Source: JBKPNX01 sp046732855 (lineage in GTDB: Bacteria; Pseudomonadota; Alphaproteobacteria; Geminicoccales; Geminicoccaceae). Taken from it: a stretch of DNA of 12,810 nt. Made by a program: the position numbers and the translations under genes. The notes under the pieces were generated by a model. The model did not search any database and was not told the origin of the DNA. It saw only the letters and a list, made by a program, of their open reading frames with translations. Shown here piece after piece: positions 5,913 to 12,810 of the stretch. Where the stretch lies: contig JBKPNX010000166.1 of the NCBI GenBank assembly GCA_046732855.1, positions 1 through 12,810 of the forward strand, written 5' to 3'. Every line of letters begins with the position of its first letter. Positions within the stretch are counted from its first letter, which is position 1.

Positions 5913-6122
5913 TTGAAGACCGGAACTGTGAAGTGGTTCAACCCCACCAAAGGCTATGGGTTCATTCAGCCGGATGGTGGCGGTGCCGACGCGTTCGTGC
6001 ACATCTCTGCCGTCGAGCGGGCCGGCTACGACAGCCTGAGCGAGGGCCAGCGGGTGCAATACGAGCTCGTCCAAGGCCGTAACGGCAAAAGTTCGGCCGA
6101 GAACCTGAAGATCATCGGCTAA
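5913..6122 (+). CDS. csp: Cold-shock protein (CspA family)
   Basis: 69 residues from TTG at 5913. The single cold-shock domain is complete: KTGTVKWFNPTKGYGFIQPD carries the RNA-binding motif RNP1 (KGYGFI, 13-18), and FVHIS at 28-32 is RNP2, followed by ERAGYDSLSEGQRVQYEL. Length and start fit the standard 66-70 residue family when TTG is used, and GAGGA lies 8 bases before it. An in-frame ATG at 5898 would add five residues (MRTRS) but has no visible ribosome site, and the GAGGA would then be inside the gene. The product is a cytosolic single-stranded nucleic-acid binding protein that acts as an RNA chaperone. An intrinsic terminator follows 24 bases after the stop, so the gene is a single-gene unit. 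Whether it is cold-induced cannot be told from sequence. Confidence 0.93.
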   Translation: MKTGTVKWFNPTKGYGFIQPDGGGADAFVHISAVERAGYDSLSEGQRVQYELVQGRNGKSSAENLKIIG

Positions 6123-6145
6123 TCGAGCCCCGACTTTTCGGAGGC

Positions 6146-6179
6146 GCCCTCTGGGGAGACTCGGAGGGCTTTTCTCTTT
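6146..6179 (+). terminator. Rho-independent terminator of the cold-shock gene
   Basis: GCCCTC (6146-6151) pairs with GAGGGC (6164-6169) around a 12-base loop, directly followed by TTTTCTCTTT. It lies 24 bases after the csp stop codon. Stem and T-run make this the clearest intrinsic terminator in the window. Confidence 0.75.
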
Positions 6180-6492
6180 GCGCTCCTTCTGGCGCGTGCT
6201 GGGCAAGCGCGCAGTAGCTGCGGTCCCCACAGCTCCTCGGTGACCGCCCGCGGGGCAGAGCTTCACGCCGATTCAGCTTCGCGCAGATGCTCGTCGCAGC
6301 TGAACTCGCAGGCCTGAGCACCGGCATCCGACTATGCGGCCCACTCTTCGCACTCACTCGGATCGCGCCGTTGATCTTGCTCGGCTGGCGCGACGTCCGC
6401 CTCGCCTAAATCATCGATTTGTCATGGCGGCCTTTCCGCGGTCGGTCTCGGTCGCCAGATTTGTACCTTCGACTCTCTCCGGCAAATGATTT
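6180..6492. other. Non-coding interval upstream of the cyclic-di-GMP gene
   Basis: About 310 bases with no recognisable gene. The last 90 bases are less GC-rich and should hold the promoter of the downstream gene, but no clear -35/-10 pair stands out. A small dyad, AAATC-ATC-GATTT, at 6408-6420 lies about 73 bases before the start codon and could be an operator; it is short enough to arise by chance. Confidence 0.4.
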
Positions 6493-8703
6493 ATGGTTGC
6501 ATTCGCACACGCCCGAGCTCAAAACCCGGAGCACGACCGGAAGATGGTTGCGGCGGCGCCGTTGCCCACGGACGACGAGCTATCTCGTCTCAATCTGTTC
6601 CGATCGGTCGATGTTGCGACGGTCCGGCCTCATCTGCACGGCTGCTCGGTCCGCTATCTGCAGTCGGACGAGATCCTGATCCATGCCGCTCAGCCCAACG
6701 ATCATCTTTATCTGCTGATTTCCGGGGCGGTCAGCATCCATCTGAATTGTCCGGAAGATCCGCCGATCGTCGTGCTGGGTGAGGGCGAAACGGTCGGCGA
6801 GCTGTCCCTGATCGACAAGCAGCCCACTTCCGCGTTCGCGGTGGCGCAGACCGCGTGCCGGGTGCTCGTGGTCAACGAGAGCGCCATGTGGAACCTGGTG
6901 CAGAGCTCCCATGCGATCGCGCTCAACCTGCTTAACACCCTGTCCAACCGGCTCCGCTACGACAACCGGCTGATCTATCGGGATCGCGAGCAGCTGCGGC
7001 GCCGCGTGCACGAACTCGAGGCCGAGCGCGAAGCATTGCAGCACAGTGAGCAGCGCTATCAGGCCCTGTACGATCTGAACCCGACCATGGTGTTCACCGT
7101 GGACCCGCTCGGGCGGGTTTTGTCGGCCAATCAGATTGGCGCCGCGGAACTCGGTTATCAGGTGGCGGAGCTGATCGGGCAGCCGGTTTCACGGTTCTAC
7201 CCGCTCGAGGATCGCGCCCATGCCAATGGCCAGATCGGCCGGTGCGTGGCCGAACCGGGCAGTATCCACCGTTGGGAAGCCCGCAAGGTGCGCAAGGATG
7301 GCAGCCAGCTCTGGGTGCGGGAAACCGCCCGGGCGATCCTCGGCAAACCGCGCCAGCCCAGCGTGCTGGTGGTCTCGGAGGACATCACCGAGTCGAGACG
7401 GCGGTCCGAGCAGCTCGCGTACCATGCGAACCACGATGCGTTGACCGGCTTGGTCAACCGAAGGGCATTCGAGGAGCGGCTGGAGCTGGCACTGTCGGTT
7501 GCTCGCTCGGAGCAGGTCGAATATGCCCTGTGCTATCTCGATCTCGATCAGTTCAAAGTAATCAACGACAGTTGCGGGCATGTCGCCGGCGACGAATTCC
7601 TGCGTCAGCTGGGCCGGGTCTTGCAGGGGGTCGTGAGCAAGCGCGATACGCTTGCCCGTCTAGGTGGCGACGAATTCGGCGTACTGCTGGAGCGCTGCCA
7701 GGTCGACCAGGCCAAGCGGGTGGCGTATGCCGTGCTCGATGCGGTCGACAACCTTTGTCTCGCATGGGACGGCCGCCGCTTTCGAGTCGGCATCAGCATC
7801 GGTCTGGTCCCGATCAATCAAGCCAGTGAGAGCGTGGAAAGCGTCCTGCGCGCCGCCGACGCCGCCTGCTACGCCGCCAAGGAAGCCGGCCGCAATCGGA
7901 TCCACGTTTACAACCAGGCCGATCCGGGACCGGTGCGGCATACCCACATCGACTGGATCGACCGCATCAATGACAGCCTGGAGCACGGCCGCTTCCAATT
8001 GTCCTACCAGCCGATCGTTGCGCTGAATCAGGAGTCGCCGCCCGAGACGTGCTTTGAAGTGCTGCTCCGCATGAAAGGAGATCGTGATGCCGAAATCATG
8101 CCGGACGTATTCCTGCCGATCGCCGAGCGCTTCAATCTCTCGACTAGAATAGATTGCTGGGTGGTATCGCATTTATTGGATATGTTTATGGCCGACCGGT
8201 CACGCGTGGCTCAGGTCGATTGGTGCGCGGTCAACATTTCGGCCCATTCGATCAACGATGAATCGTTCATCGAGTTTCTCATTGAGAGGCTGAAGAGCAG
8301 TGCGCTTCCCCCGGACCGAATTTGTTTCGATCTTGCTGAAACAGCGGCCTTGTCGAACGTGGTGGCGGTCCGCCATTTCGTGGATTCATTGCGACAACTG
8401 GGCTGCCGTTTTGCCATCGACGATTTCGGCGACGGTTGGTCGTCGCTCGGGCAGCTGAAGCATTTGCCCTTCGATTATGTCAAGGTCGGCAGCCATTTCA
8501 CCAGAGGCATGCTTGGCAGCACCGTCGACTTCGCCGTGGTCAGGGCTGTCAACGAGATCGCGCACGCCATGCAGAGCAAGACGGTGATCGAGGCGGTCGA
8601 GAGCGCCGAGATCCTGGCCGCGTTGCGCGATCCGAGGCTGGGCATCGACTACGTCCAGGGCTACGCGATCCAGCGACCGCGGCCGCTCGCGGAGCTGTTC
8701 TGA
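6493..8703 (+). CDS. cNMP-binding-like / PAS / GGDEF / EAL cyclic-di-GMP protein
   Basis: 736 residues, no membrane segment, so a cytosolic sensor. Domains: cyclic-nucleotide-binding-like fold about 30-150 (GEGETVGELSLIDKQPTSAF, 96-115); coiled coil 155-188; PAS 188-305; GGDEF 310-475; EAL 490-736. The cyclase motif GGDEF at 391-395 is intact. The inhibitory I-site RxxD is SKRD (382-385), lacking its Arg. The PDE signature is EVLLR (522-526), with Asn581, Asp643-Asp644, Lys664, Glu700 and Gln722 in place; EITE reads DLAE (613-616) and KID reads KVG. The cyclase is therefore probably active without product feedback; PDE activity is uncertain. The cNMP-like domain lacks the phosphate-binding Arg of CRP (PTSA in place of RSA), so its ligand may not be cAMP. 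No ribosome site is obvious at 6493; an in-frame ATG at 6544 is an alternative. Confidence 0.92.
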   Translation: MVAFAHARAQNPEHDRKMVAAAPLPTDDELSRLNLFRSVDVATVRPHLHGCSVRYLQSDEILIHAAQPNDHLYLLISGAVSIHLNCPEDPPIVVLGEGETVGELSLIDKQPTSAFAVAQTACRVLVVNESAMWNLVQSSHAIALNLLNTLSNRLRYDNRLIYRDREQLRRRVHELEAEREALQHSEQRYQALYDLNPTMVFTVDPLGRVLSANQIGAAELGYQVAELIGQPVSRFYPLEDRAHANGQIGRCVAEPGSIHRWEARKVRKDGSQLWVRETARAILGKPRQPSVLVVSEDITESRRRSEQLAYHANHDALTGLVNRRAFEERLELALSVARSEQVEYALCYLDLDQFKVINDSCGHVAGDEFLRQLGRVLQGVVSKRDTLARLGGDEFGVLLERCQVDQAKRVAYAVLDAVDNLCLAWDGRRFRVGISIGLVPINQASESVESVLRAADAACYAAKEAGRNRIHVYNQADPGPVRHTHIDWIDRINDSLEHGRFQLSYQPIVALNQESPPETCFEVLLRMKGDRDAEIMPDVFLPIAERFNLSTRIDCWVVSHLLDMFMADRSRVAQVDWCAVNISAHSINDESFIEFLIERLKSSALPPDRICFDLAETAALSNVVAVRHFVDSLRQLGCRFAIDDFGDGWSSLGQLKHLPFDYVKVGSHFTRGMLGSTVDFAVVRAVNEIAHAMQSKTVIEAVESAEILAALRDPRLGIDYVQGYAIQRPRPLAELF

Positions 8704-8800
8704 GCAAGGGGTCCGGCGCGGGATCCGTCCGGCACTTCGGCGTCATGCGCACCAGCGCTGCCGCTGATCCGTCGCGCCGAGCGCAGGTCGTCGCATCCAG

Positions 8801-8809
8801 TGCTATATA
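8801..8809 (+). promoter_or_regulatory. Possible extended -10 promoter for queG
   Basis: TGCTATATA reads as an extended -10 element (TG, one base, TATATA). A start about seven bases later would fall at or next to the ATG at 8817, giving a leaderless or nearly leaderless message, which would fit the absence of a good ribosome site. No matching -35 is seen, so this is tentative. Confidence 0.35.
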
Positions 8810-8816
8810 GTGAGCG

Positions 8817-9971
8817 ATGACCGAGGTACTGACCCAGGGCGCGGTACCATTGCGCGCGGATCGGATCCGTTCTGCGATTCGCGAGCGGGCGCTCGGTCTC
8901 GGCTTCGATGCGATCGGGTTCGCCACACCCGATCTGCCGCGCGACCGGCAGACCGCGTACCGAAGGTTCATCGCCGAGGGCCGCCACGGCGACATGGCGT
9001 GGTTGGCGCGCCAGCCGGAGCGCCGGCAAAGCCCGAAGGGCCTCTGGCCTCACGTCAACTCCATTGTGGTCTTGGGGATCAATTACGGTCCGGATGAGGA
9101 CCCGCTTGCCACGCTGGCCCGCCGTGATCGGGCGACCATCTCGGTCTATGCCCGCCATCGCGACTACCACGACCTGATCAGGGGCCGCCTCAAACAGCTG
9201 GCCGACTGGCTGCACGCCAAGTTCCAAGCCCAGGTGAAAGTATTCGCCGACACCGCCCCGGTGCTGGAAAAGCCGCTCGCCGAGCGCGCGGGCATCGGCT
9301 GGCAAGGCAAGCACAGTAACCTGGTCTCGCGCCGCTTCGGGTCCTGGTTGTTCCTCGGCGAGATCTTCACCGATCTGCGGCTCGAGCCGGATCCCGCCGA
9401 ACGCGACCACTGCGGCAGCTGCCGCGCCTGCCTGGACGTCTGCCCGACCGACGCGTTCCCAGCACCCTACCAGCTCGACGCTCGGCGCTGCATTTCCTAT
9501 CTCACGATCGAGCACCAGGGCCACATTCCGCGGGAGCTGCGCGAGCCGATCGGCAATCGGGTCTACGGCTGCGACGACTGCCTCGCGGTGTGTCCGTGGA
9601 ACAAGTTCGCGCGCGCGGCAAGCGAAGCCAAGCTGCGGGCGCGCGACGATCTGCGGGCGCCGCGCCTGGCCGAGCTGGTCCAGCTCGACGACGCCGCATT
9701 CCGGCGGCGCTTCGCCGGCTCGCCGATCAAGCGCACCGGGCGTGACCGGTTCGTGCGCAACGTGTTGATCGCGATCGGCAACAGCGGCGAGCCTGGCTTG
9801 ATCGGGCTGGTCGAGGAGCGGCTCGCGGACCCCTCGCCGCTCGTGCGCGCGATGGCGGTCTGGGCGTTGCGCCGACTGTCCGGGCGCGACGCCATGGCAA
9901 CGTACGAGCGGCAGCGGCAGGCCGAGCGTGACCCCGCGATCCTCGCGGAATGGCGGGACGCGCTCGTTTGA
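8817..9971 (+). CDS. queG: Epoxyqueuosine reductase QueG
   Basis: 384 residues. QueG is the cobalamin- and iron-sulfur-dependent enzyme that reduces epoxyqueuosine to queuosine at the wobble position of tRNAs with GUN anticodons, the last step of the pathway. Visible hallmarks are VFADTAPVLEKPLAERAGIG (142-161, with the catalytic-site Asp145), GWQGKHSNL (161-169), two [4Fe-4S] clusters with CGSCRACLDVCP (Cys199, 202, 205, 209) and CDDCLAVCPW (Cys252, 255, 259), and a C-terminal HEAT-like segment (about 310-384) that binds tRNA. Length is normal for the family. The ATG at 8817 has only a weak GAG-type ribosome site; there may be little 5-prime leader. The stop overlaps the next gene, suggesting co-translation. 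No other queuosine gene lies in the window. Confidence 0.96.
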   Translation: MTEVLTQGAVPLRADRIRSAIRERALGLGFDAIGFATPDLPRDRQTAYRRFIAEGRHGDMAWLARQPERRQSPKGLWPHVNSIVVLGINYGPDEDPLATLARRDRATISVYARHRDYHDLIRGRLKQLADWLHAKFQAQVKVFADTAPVLEKPLAERAGIGWQGKHSNLVSRRFGSWLFLGEIFTDLRLEPDPAERDHCGSCRACLDVCPTDAFPAPYQLDARRCISYLTIEHQGHIPRELREPIGNRVYGCDDCLAVCPWNKFARAASEAKLRARDDLRAPRLAELVQLDDAAFRRRFAGSPIKRTGRDRFVRNVLIAIGNSGEPGLIGLVEERLADPSPLVRAMAVWALRRLSGRDAMATYERQRQAERDPAILAEWRDALV

Positions 9972-10834
9972 TCGGGCGTCTATTCTGCTTCGGCCTCGGC
10001 TACACGGCACTTGCCCTGGCGCGGCAGCTCAAGGCCGAGGGATGGCGCGTCGGCGGCACCACGCGCGCCAGCGACAAGCAGGCGCGCCTCGCCGACGAGG
10101 GCTTCGAGATGCATGGGTTCGCGCGCGACCGGCCGCTCGCGGACCCCGTCGCCGCGCTCGCCGGCGCGACCCACGTGTTGACCTCGATCGATCCGGACGA
10201 GGCGGGTGACCCGGTGCTCGCGCACCATCTCGGCGATCTGCGCCAGTGCGCCGCCCTGGAGTGGGTCGGCTATCTCGGCACGACCGGGGTTTACGGCGAT
10301 CGCGACGGTGCCTGGGTGGACGAGACCGCGGCGGTGGCGCCGACCATGCCGCGCACGCGCCGCCGGGTCGCCGCCGAGGGCCACTGGCTGGCGAGCGGAT
10401 TGCCGACGCACATCTTTCGTCTGGCCGGGATCTACGGCCCCGGCCCGGGGCGCAATGCGCTGGCCGCGGTGCGCGCCGGCACCGCGCGCCGCATCGTCAA
10501 GCCGGGCCAGGTGTTCGGCCGGGTGCACGTCGACGACATCGCCCAGACCTTGCGCGCGTCGATGGCCAAGCCGAACCCGGGCGCCATCTACAACGTCGCC
10601 GACGACGAGCCGGCGCCGCCCCAGGACGTAATCACGTACGCCTGCGAGCTGCTCGGCGTGGCGCCGCCGCCCGCGGTGCCGTACGAGACGGCCGAGCTGT
10701 CGCCTATGGCGCGCAGCTTTTATGCCGACAACCGCCGGGTCGACAACGCGCGCATCAAACGCGAGCTCGGGGTAGTCCTGCGCTACCCGACCTACCGTGC
10801 CGGCCTGCGCGCGCTCCTCGAGCAGGAGAGCTGA
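9950..10834 (+). CDS. YeeZ-like NAD(P)-binding epimerase/dehydratase family protein
   Basis: 294 residues from ATG at 9950. An N-terminal Rossmann fold is marked by FCFGLGYTALALARQL (GxGxxA at 15-20) and GGTTRA (35-40). The central TTGVYGDRDGAWVDET (111-126) and the HVDDIA motif (193-198) are typical of the atypical short-chain dehydrogenase subgroup that includes E. coli YeeZ. The usual catalytic Tyr-xxx-Lys is not intact: residues 115-119 read YGDRD. The substrate is unknown. The gene overlaps the end of queG by 22 bases; a TTG at 9968 (TTGA overlap with the queG stop) would give a start MIGRLFCFG closer to many family members, so the true start is uncertain. The stop is 9 bases from the convergent hydrolase stop. 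Confidence 0.88.
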   Translation: MAGRARLIGRLFCFGLGYTALALARQLKAEGWRVGGTTRASDKQARLADEGFEMHGFARDRPLADPVAALAGATHVLTSIDPDEAGDPVLAHHLGDLRQCAALEWVGYLGTTGVYGDRDGAWVDETAAVAPTMPRTRRRVAAEGHWLASGLPTHIFRLAGIYGPGPGRNALAAVRAGTARRIVKPGQVFGRVHVDDIAQTLRASMAKPNPGAIYNVADDEPAPPQDVITYACELLGVAPPPAVPYETAELSPMARSFYADNRRVDNARIKRELGVVLRYPTYRAGLRALLEQES

Positions 10835-10843
10835 GCGCGGCGC

Positions 10844-11602
10844 TCAGACTTCGGACGGCGCGGCGAGCCGCTCGATCGCCGCCGTGATCCGCGCGAGCTC
10901 GGGTGGCGACGAGAGACGGTGGTCGCCCGCCTTGATCAGCTCGACGGTGACGTCATCCGATTGCAGGCGCTCGGCGAGGCGCAGCGCGGTCTGCCAGGGC
11001 ACGTCGGGATCGCGCTGCCCGTGCAGCAGGTGGACCGGGCATTGGATCGGGAGAGGGGTGCGGAGCACGAGGTGCCGGTCTGCCTCCTCGATCAGGCGGC
11101 GGGTCACCGGGTAAGGATCGCCGCCGTACGCCGACGGTTGCATCCAGTATCCCTGGCCGGCGAGCCCGCGGCGCTGCTCGGGCGTCGCGTGCGGCAACAA
11201 CAGATCCGCGGTGAAGTCGGGCGCCGCCGCGACGCCGATCAGGCCCACGATGCGCTCGGGCCGGGCGAGCGCGACCAGCAGCATGATCCAGCCGCCCATG
11301 CTCGAGCCGACCACCAGCAGCGGTCCCGCGGTTGCACGGTCAAGGATCGCCAGCGCATCTGCGGCCCAGAGGCCGATGGTGCCGTCGGCGAAGTCACCCG
11401 ACGACGCGCCGTGGCCGGAGTAGTCGAAGCGGGTGAAGGCGCGGCGTTGCGCCCGGCAGAACGCCTCCAGGGCGAGCGCCTTGGTGCCGGTCATGTCCGA
11501 GGTATAGCCGCCGCAGAACAGCACGCCCGGGCGCTTGCCCGACACGCGTCGAAACGCCAGCCGGCGTCCGTCGGAAAACCGCAGGAAGCAGGGCTCGATC
11601 AA
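10844..11602 (-). CDS. ABHD10-like alpha/beta hydrolase (serine esterase/thioesterase)
   Basis: 252 residues if read from TTG at 11602. It follows the pattern of mitochondrial ABHD10 and its alphaproteobacterial relatives: GYTSDMTGTKALALEAFC (32-49), RFDYSGHGASSGDF (58-71), GSSMGGWIMLLVALARPER (99-117, nucleophile Ser101), LLHGQRDPDVPW (192-203, acid Asp198) and DHR (227-229, His228). ABHD10 hydrolyses acyl-thioesters (depalmitoylation) and acyl glucuronides; the substrate here is unknown. No signal peptide is seen. The frame stays open to 12331, but the sequence upstream of 11602 is not family-like and overlaps a well-supported gene on the other strand. TTG at 11602 starts just before the conserved core; an ATG at 11606-11604 is one base out of frame, so a small indel or a rare start are both possible. 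Single gene, convergent with the epimerase. Confidence 0.88.
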   Translation of the reverse strand: MIEPCFLRFSDGRRLAFRRVSGKRPGVLFCGGYTSDMTGTKALALEAFCRAQRRAFTRFDYSGHGASSGDFADGTIGLWAADALAILDRATAGPLLVVGSSMGGWIMLLVALARPERIVGLIGVAAAPDFTADLLLPHATPEQRRGLAGQGYWMQPSAYGGDPYPVTRRLIEEADRHLVLRTPLPIQCPVHLLHGQRDPDVPWQTALRLAERLQSDDVTVELIKAGDHRLSSPPELARITAAIERLAAPSEV

Positions 11603-11951
11603 GCATGAGTTCCAGTTTGCGGGGTGCGCGGACGATGATAGCAGGCGAAGCGATGCTGGGATAGCAGGCCAGGCGAGGCTGGCCAGATGCCGCGCGGCTG
11701 TGGCACACGGCGGGCGGTCAACGAATCGGCCGCGGGAGTTCACGACGCGTGTTCGAGTGCTATGCTCGACCGCGGCCGCTGTGCGGGCGTTCGCTGGGCA
11801 AGCCGGCAGAGCACAGCGTCCGCGGGGCTTGGCGCCGCCGCCGGTCGGGTGCGTCGGCCGCGTTCCGCTCGGCGGAGCGCCGAGAATCCATTTGCCAACC
11901 GGCGCCACGAGTTGCAGACTGCGCCCGGATGGCCGGGAATGGAGGTTGACG
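11603..11951. other. Non-coding interval between divergent hydrolase and secreted-protein genes
   Basis: About 350 bases between two divergently read genes; both promoters should lie here. I see no gene: the open frames on both strands lack ribosome sites and have the random Arg/Ala-rich look of GC-rich non-coding DNA. No convincing -35/-10 pair or EcfG-type promoter was found. Confidence 0.45.
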
Positions 11952-12122
11952 ATGCGATATCTGGCGATTGCTCTGGCTCTGGCGTTCGTGGCGGGCAGCA
12001 TGGCATCGGCGCAAGCGTGCCCCAATACGATGAAGACCGCCTCGTCGCAGGTCGCGTCGACCGACGGCCAGCCCGCACCTCCGAGCACCAAGGCACGCAT
12101 TCCGGCGCGGCCCGAGGGCTGA
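11952..12122 (+). CDS. Small secreted protein with signal peptide, 56 residues
   Basis: ATG at 11952 with a strong GGAGG ribosome site 6 bases upstream (11941-11945), which fixes the start although the frame is open much further back. Residues 1-22 are a standard signal peptide (MRYLAIALALAFVAGSMASA, then QA) with cleavage expected after AQA. The mature part is about 34 residues, begins CPNTMKTASSQV and is rich in Ser, Thr, Pro and Ala, with a single Cys and no helical or enzymatic motif. The Cys at +1 is suggestive, but the lipobox position -3 is Ala rather than Leu, so lipidation is unlikely. Short proteins of this shape are common hypotheticals in Alphaproteobacteria. A hairpin 20 bases after the stop ends the unit. 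Function is unknown. Confidence 0.75.
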   Translation: MRYLAIALALAFVAGSMASAQACPNTMKTASSQVASTDGQPAPPSTKARIPARPEG

Positions 12123-12142
12123 AGTACCTCGGCGCGCAAATC

Positions 12143-12170
12143 AAGGCCGTCGCTGACCGGCGGCGGCCTT
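12143..12170 (+). terminator. Hairpin terminator after the small secreted protein
   Basis: AAGGCCGTCGC (12143-12153) pairs with GCGGCGGCCTT (12160-12170): eleven pairs including one T-G wobble, around a 6-base loop. It starts 20 bases after the stop codon. The T-run is short (CTTT), so termination may be partial, but stem strength and position fit an intrinsic terminator. Confidence 0.6.
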
Positions 12171-12171
12171 T

Positions 12172-12810
12172 GCACCTGAAGCGTCGACGCCAGCGACTTG
12201 CCTCTGTCCTGACTGCGGACCGCGGCATCGAGAGGGTGAAGTCGACGGGCCGGAGAACCAGGTCTACCGATGAGCGGAAGCTTCGGCGGTGGGTGCCGTT
12301 GACGCACGCTGCAGCGTGGTAAGCGTGCCAAGTCGCGCTGCGTTCCTCGCCGTCGCCAACGCCGAGCCTTAGACCCCTACGATTTCCTGCGCCGCGAGAG
12401 TGCCGACAGCGACGGAACGCGAGGGGTGCCCCCTTCGACGAGATGGCGCGTTCGGGGTTGCGCCGCGCTCAGAACTTGCAGGCGATCCTGCTCTTAGGAA
12501 TCCAAGGTGGCCAAGCTCGTCCTCCTCTGCCTCATGGCAGCGGCCCCACACCCGCCTAAGCCTCGGTAAAACGACCTCGGCGGCCACGCTCGCCGCGATG
12601 CGGTCCGCAAAACGCCGAGGACCGCCCCCTGGAGTTGAACTCGCCAACCTGACAGCAACCCCGCCAAAACCCTGGCGGCGTCAAGCTCGGCGGCCCTGCT
12701 TTACGGTCACAAAGGCGCAATCTCTCAGAGTGCCAGTGGCGCGCATGAACCCGGTCGAGCAACTGCGGCTGAGCACCAGCGGTCTTCGGCAAGTCAGTTC
12801 AGTGTCGGGT
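12172..12810. other. No recognisable gene; several palindromic elements
   Basis: About 640 bases to the right edge. Reading frames on the minus strand (12369-12647 and 12556-12792) and one open plus frame to the edge resemble no family I know and have no ribosome site. Structure seen: a perfect 14-base palindrome CACGCTGCAGCGTG (12305-12318); an 8-base inverted repeat CCTCGGCG/CGCCGAGG (12575-12582 and 12613-12620); and a 6-base-pair hairpin CCGCCA/TGGCGG (12661-12678). These could be operators, a small RNA or chance in GC-rich DNA. The start of another gene could lie beyond the edge. Confidence 0.4.

Noticed and set aside
8661..10010. 449-codon minus-strand frame opposite queG
   Set aside because: Mirror frame of queG; the plus strand carries all QueG motifs and both cysteine clusters.
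12255..12295. Resemblance to the signal recognition particle RNA core (ACCAGGTC ... GGAAGC)
   Set aside because: The invariant AGGTCCGGAAGGAAGCAGCC core is absent, and the flanks do not fold into the expected stem.
11603..12331. N-terminal extension of the hydrolase to give a 495-residue protein
   Set aside because: The extra residues are not family-like and lie opposite the signal-peptide gene with its strong ribosome site and hairpin; the frame is open only because of high GC.
12369..12792. Minus-strand frames near the right edge as genes
   Set aside because: No recognisable motifs, no ribosome sites, and irregular composition; kept only as a gene-free stretch.

Overview
The window looks like a chromosomal segment of a high-GC Alphaproteobacterium. 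Three things point there: uniformly GC-rich codon use; a promoter with exact match to the EcfG-type general-stress consensus (GGAAC, 16 bases, CGTT), a sigma factor system confined to Alphaproteobacteria; and several genes of types common in that class. No tRNA, rRNA, insertion sequence, phage module or CRISPR array was found.

Left part (1-3203, all minus strand): a compact five-gene run that reads from right to left. It comprises a 24-residue membrane microprotein, a coiled-coil/one-helix protein of the 'nutrient deprivation-induced' type, a small two-helix 'phage holin family' membrane protein, a DUF3618 membrane protein, and a YihY/BrkB six-helix protein that runs off the left edge. Gaps are 45, 25, -4 and 23 bases, and the single EcfG-type promoter lies about 40 bases before the microprotein. 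I read it as an envelope general-stress operon.

Middle (3491-6179): a 45-residue Lys/Ala-rich histone H1-like protein (minus) followed by a large stem-loop; a divergent cytosolic CE4 deacetylase very similar to Helicobacter pylori PgdA; a decayed gene for a secreted EF-hand protein carrying a stop codon, a 19-base tandem duplication, another frameshift, and a compensating pair of indels inside an EF-hand loop; then a cold-shock protein, probably using a TTG start, with its terminator.

Right part (6493-10834, plus strand): a four-domain cyclic-di-GMP protein (cyclic-nucleotide-binding-like, PAS, GGDEF, EAL) with altered regulatory residues; queG (epoxyqueuosine reductase, last step of queuosine synthesis); and an overlapping YeeZ-like NAD(P)-binding epimerase. 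Convergent to these is an ABHD10-like alpha/beta hydrolase (minus, ends 9 bases from the epimerase stop). Beyond it lie a 56-residue secreted protein with a strong ribosome binding site and a hairpin, then about 640 bases with no convincing gene.

The candidate for a little-described system is the stress operon with its microprotein, possibly together with the neighbouring histone-like gene. The most unusual sequence event is the EF-hand pseudogene.
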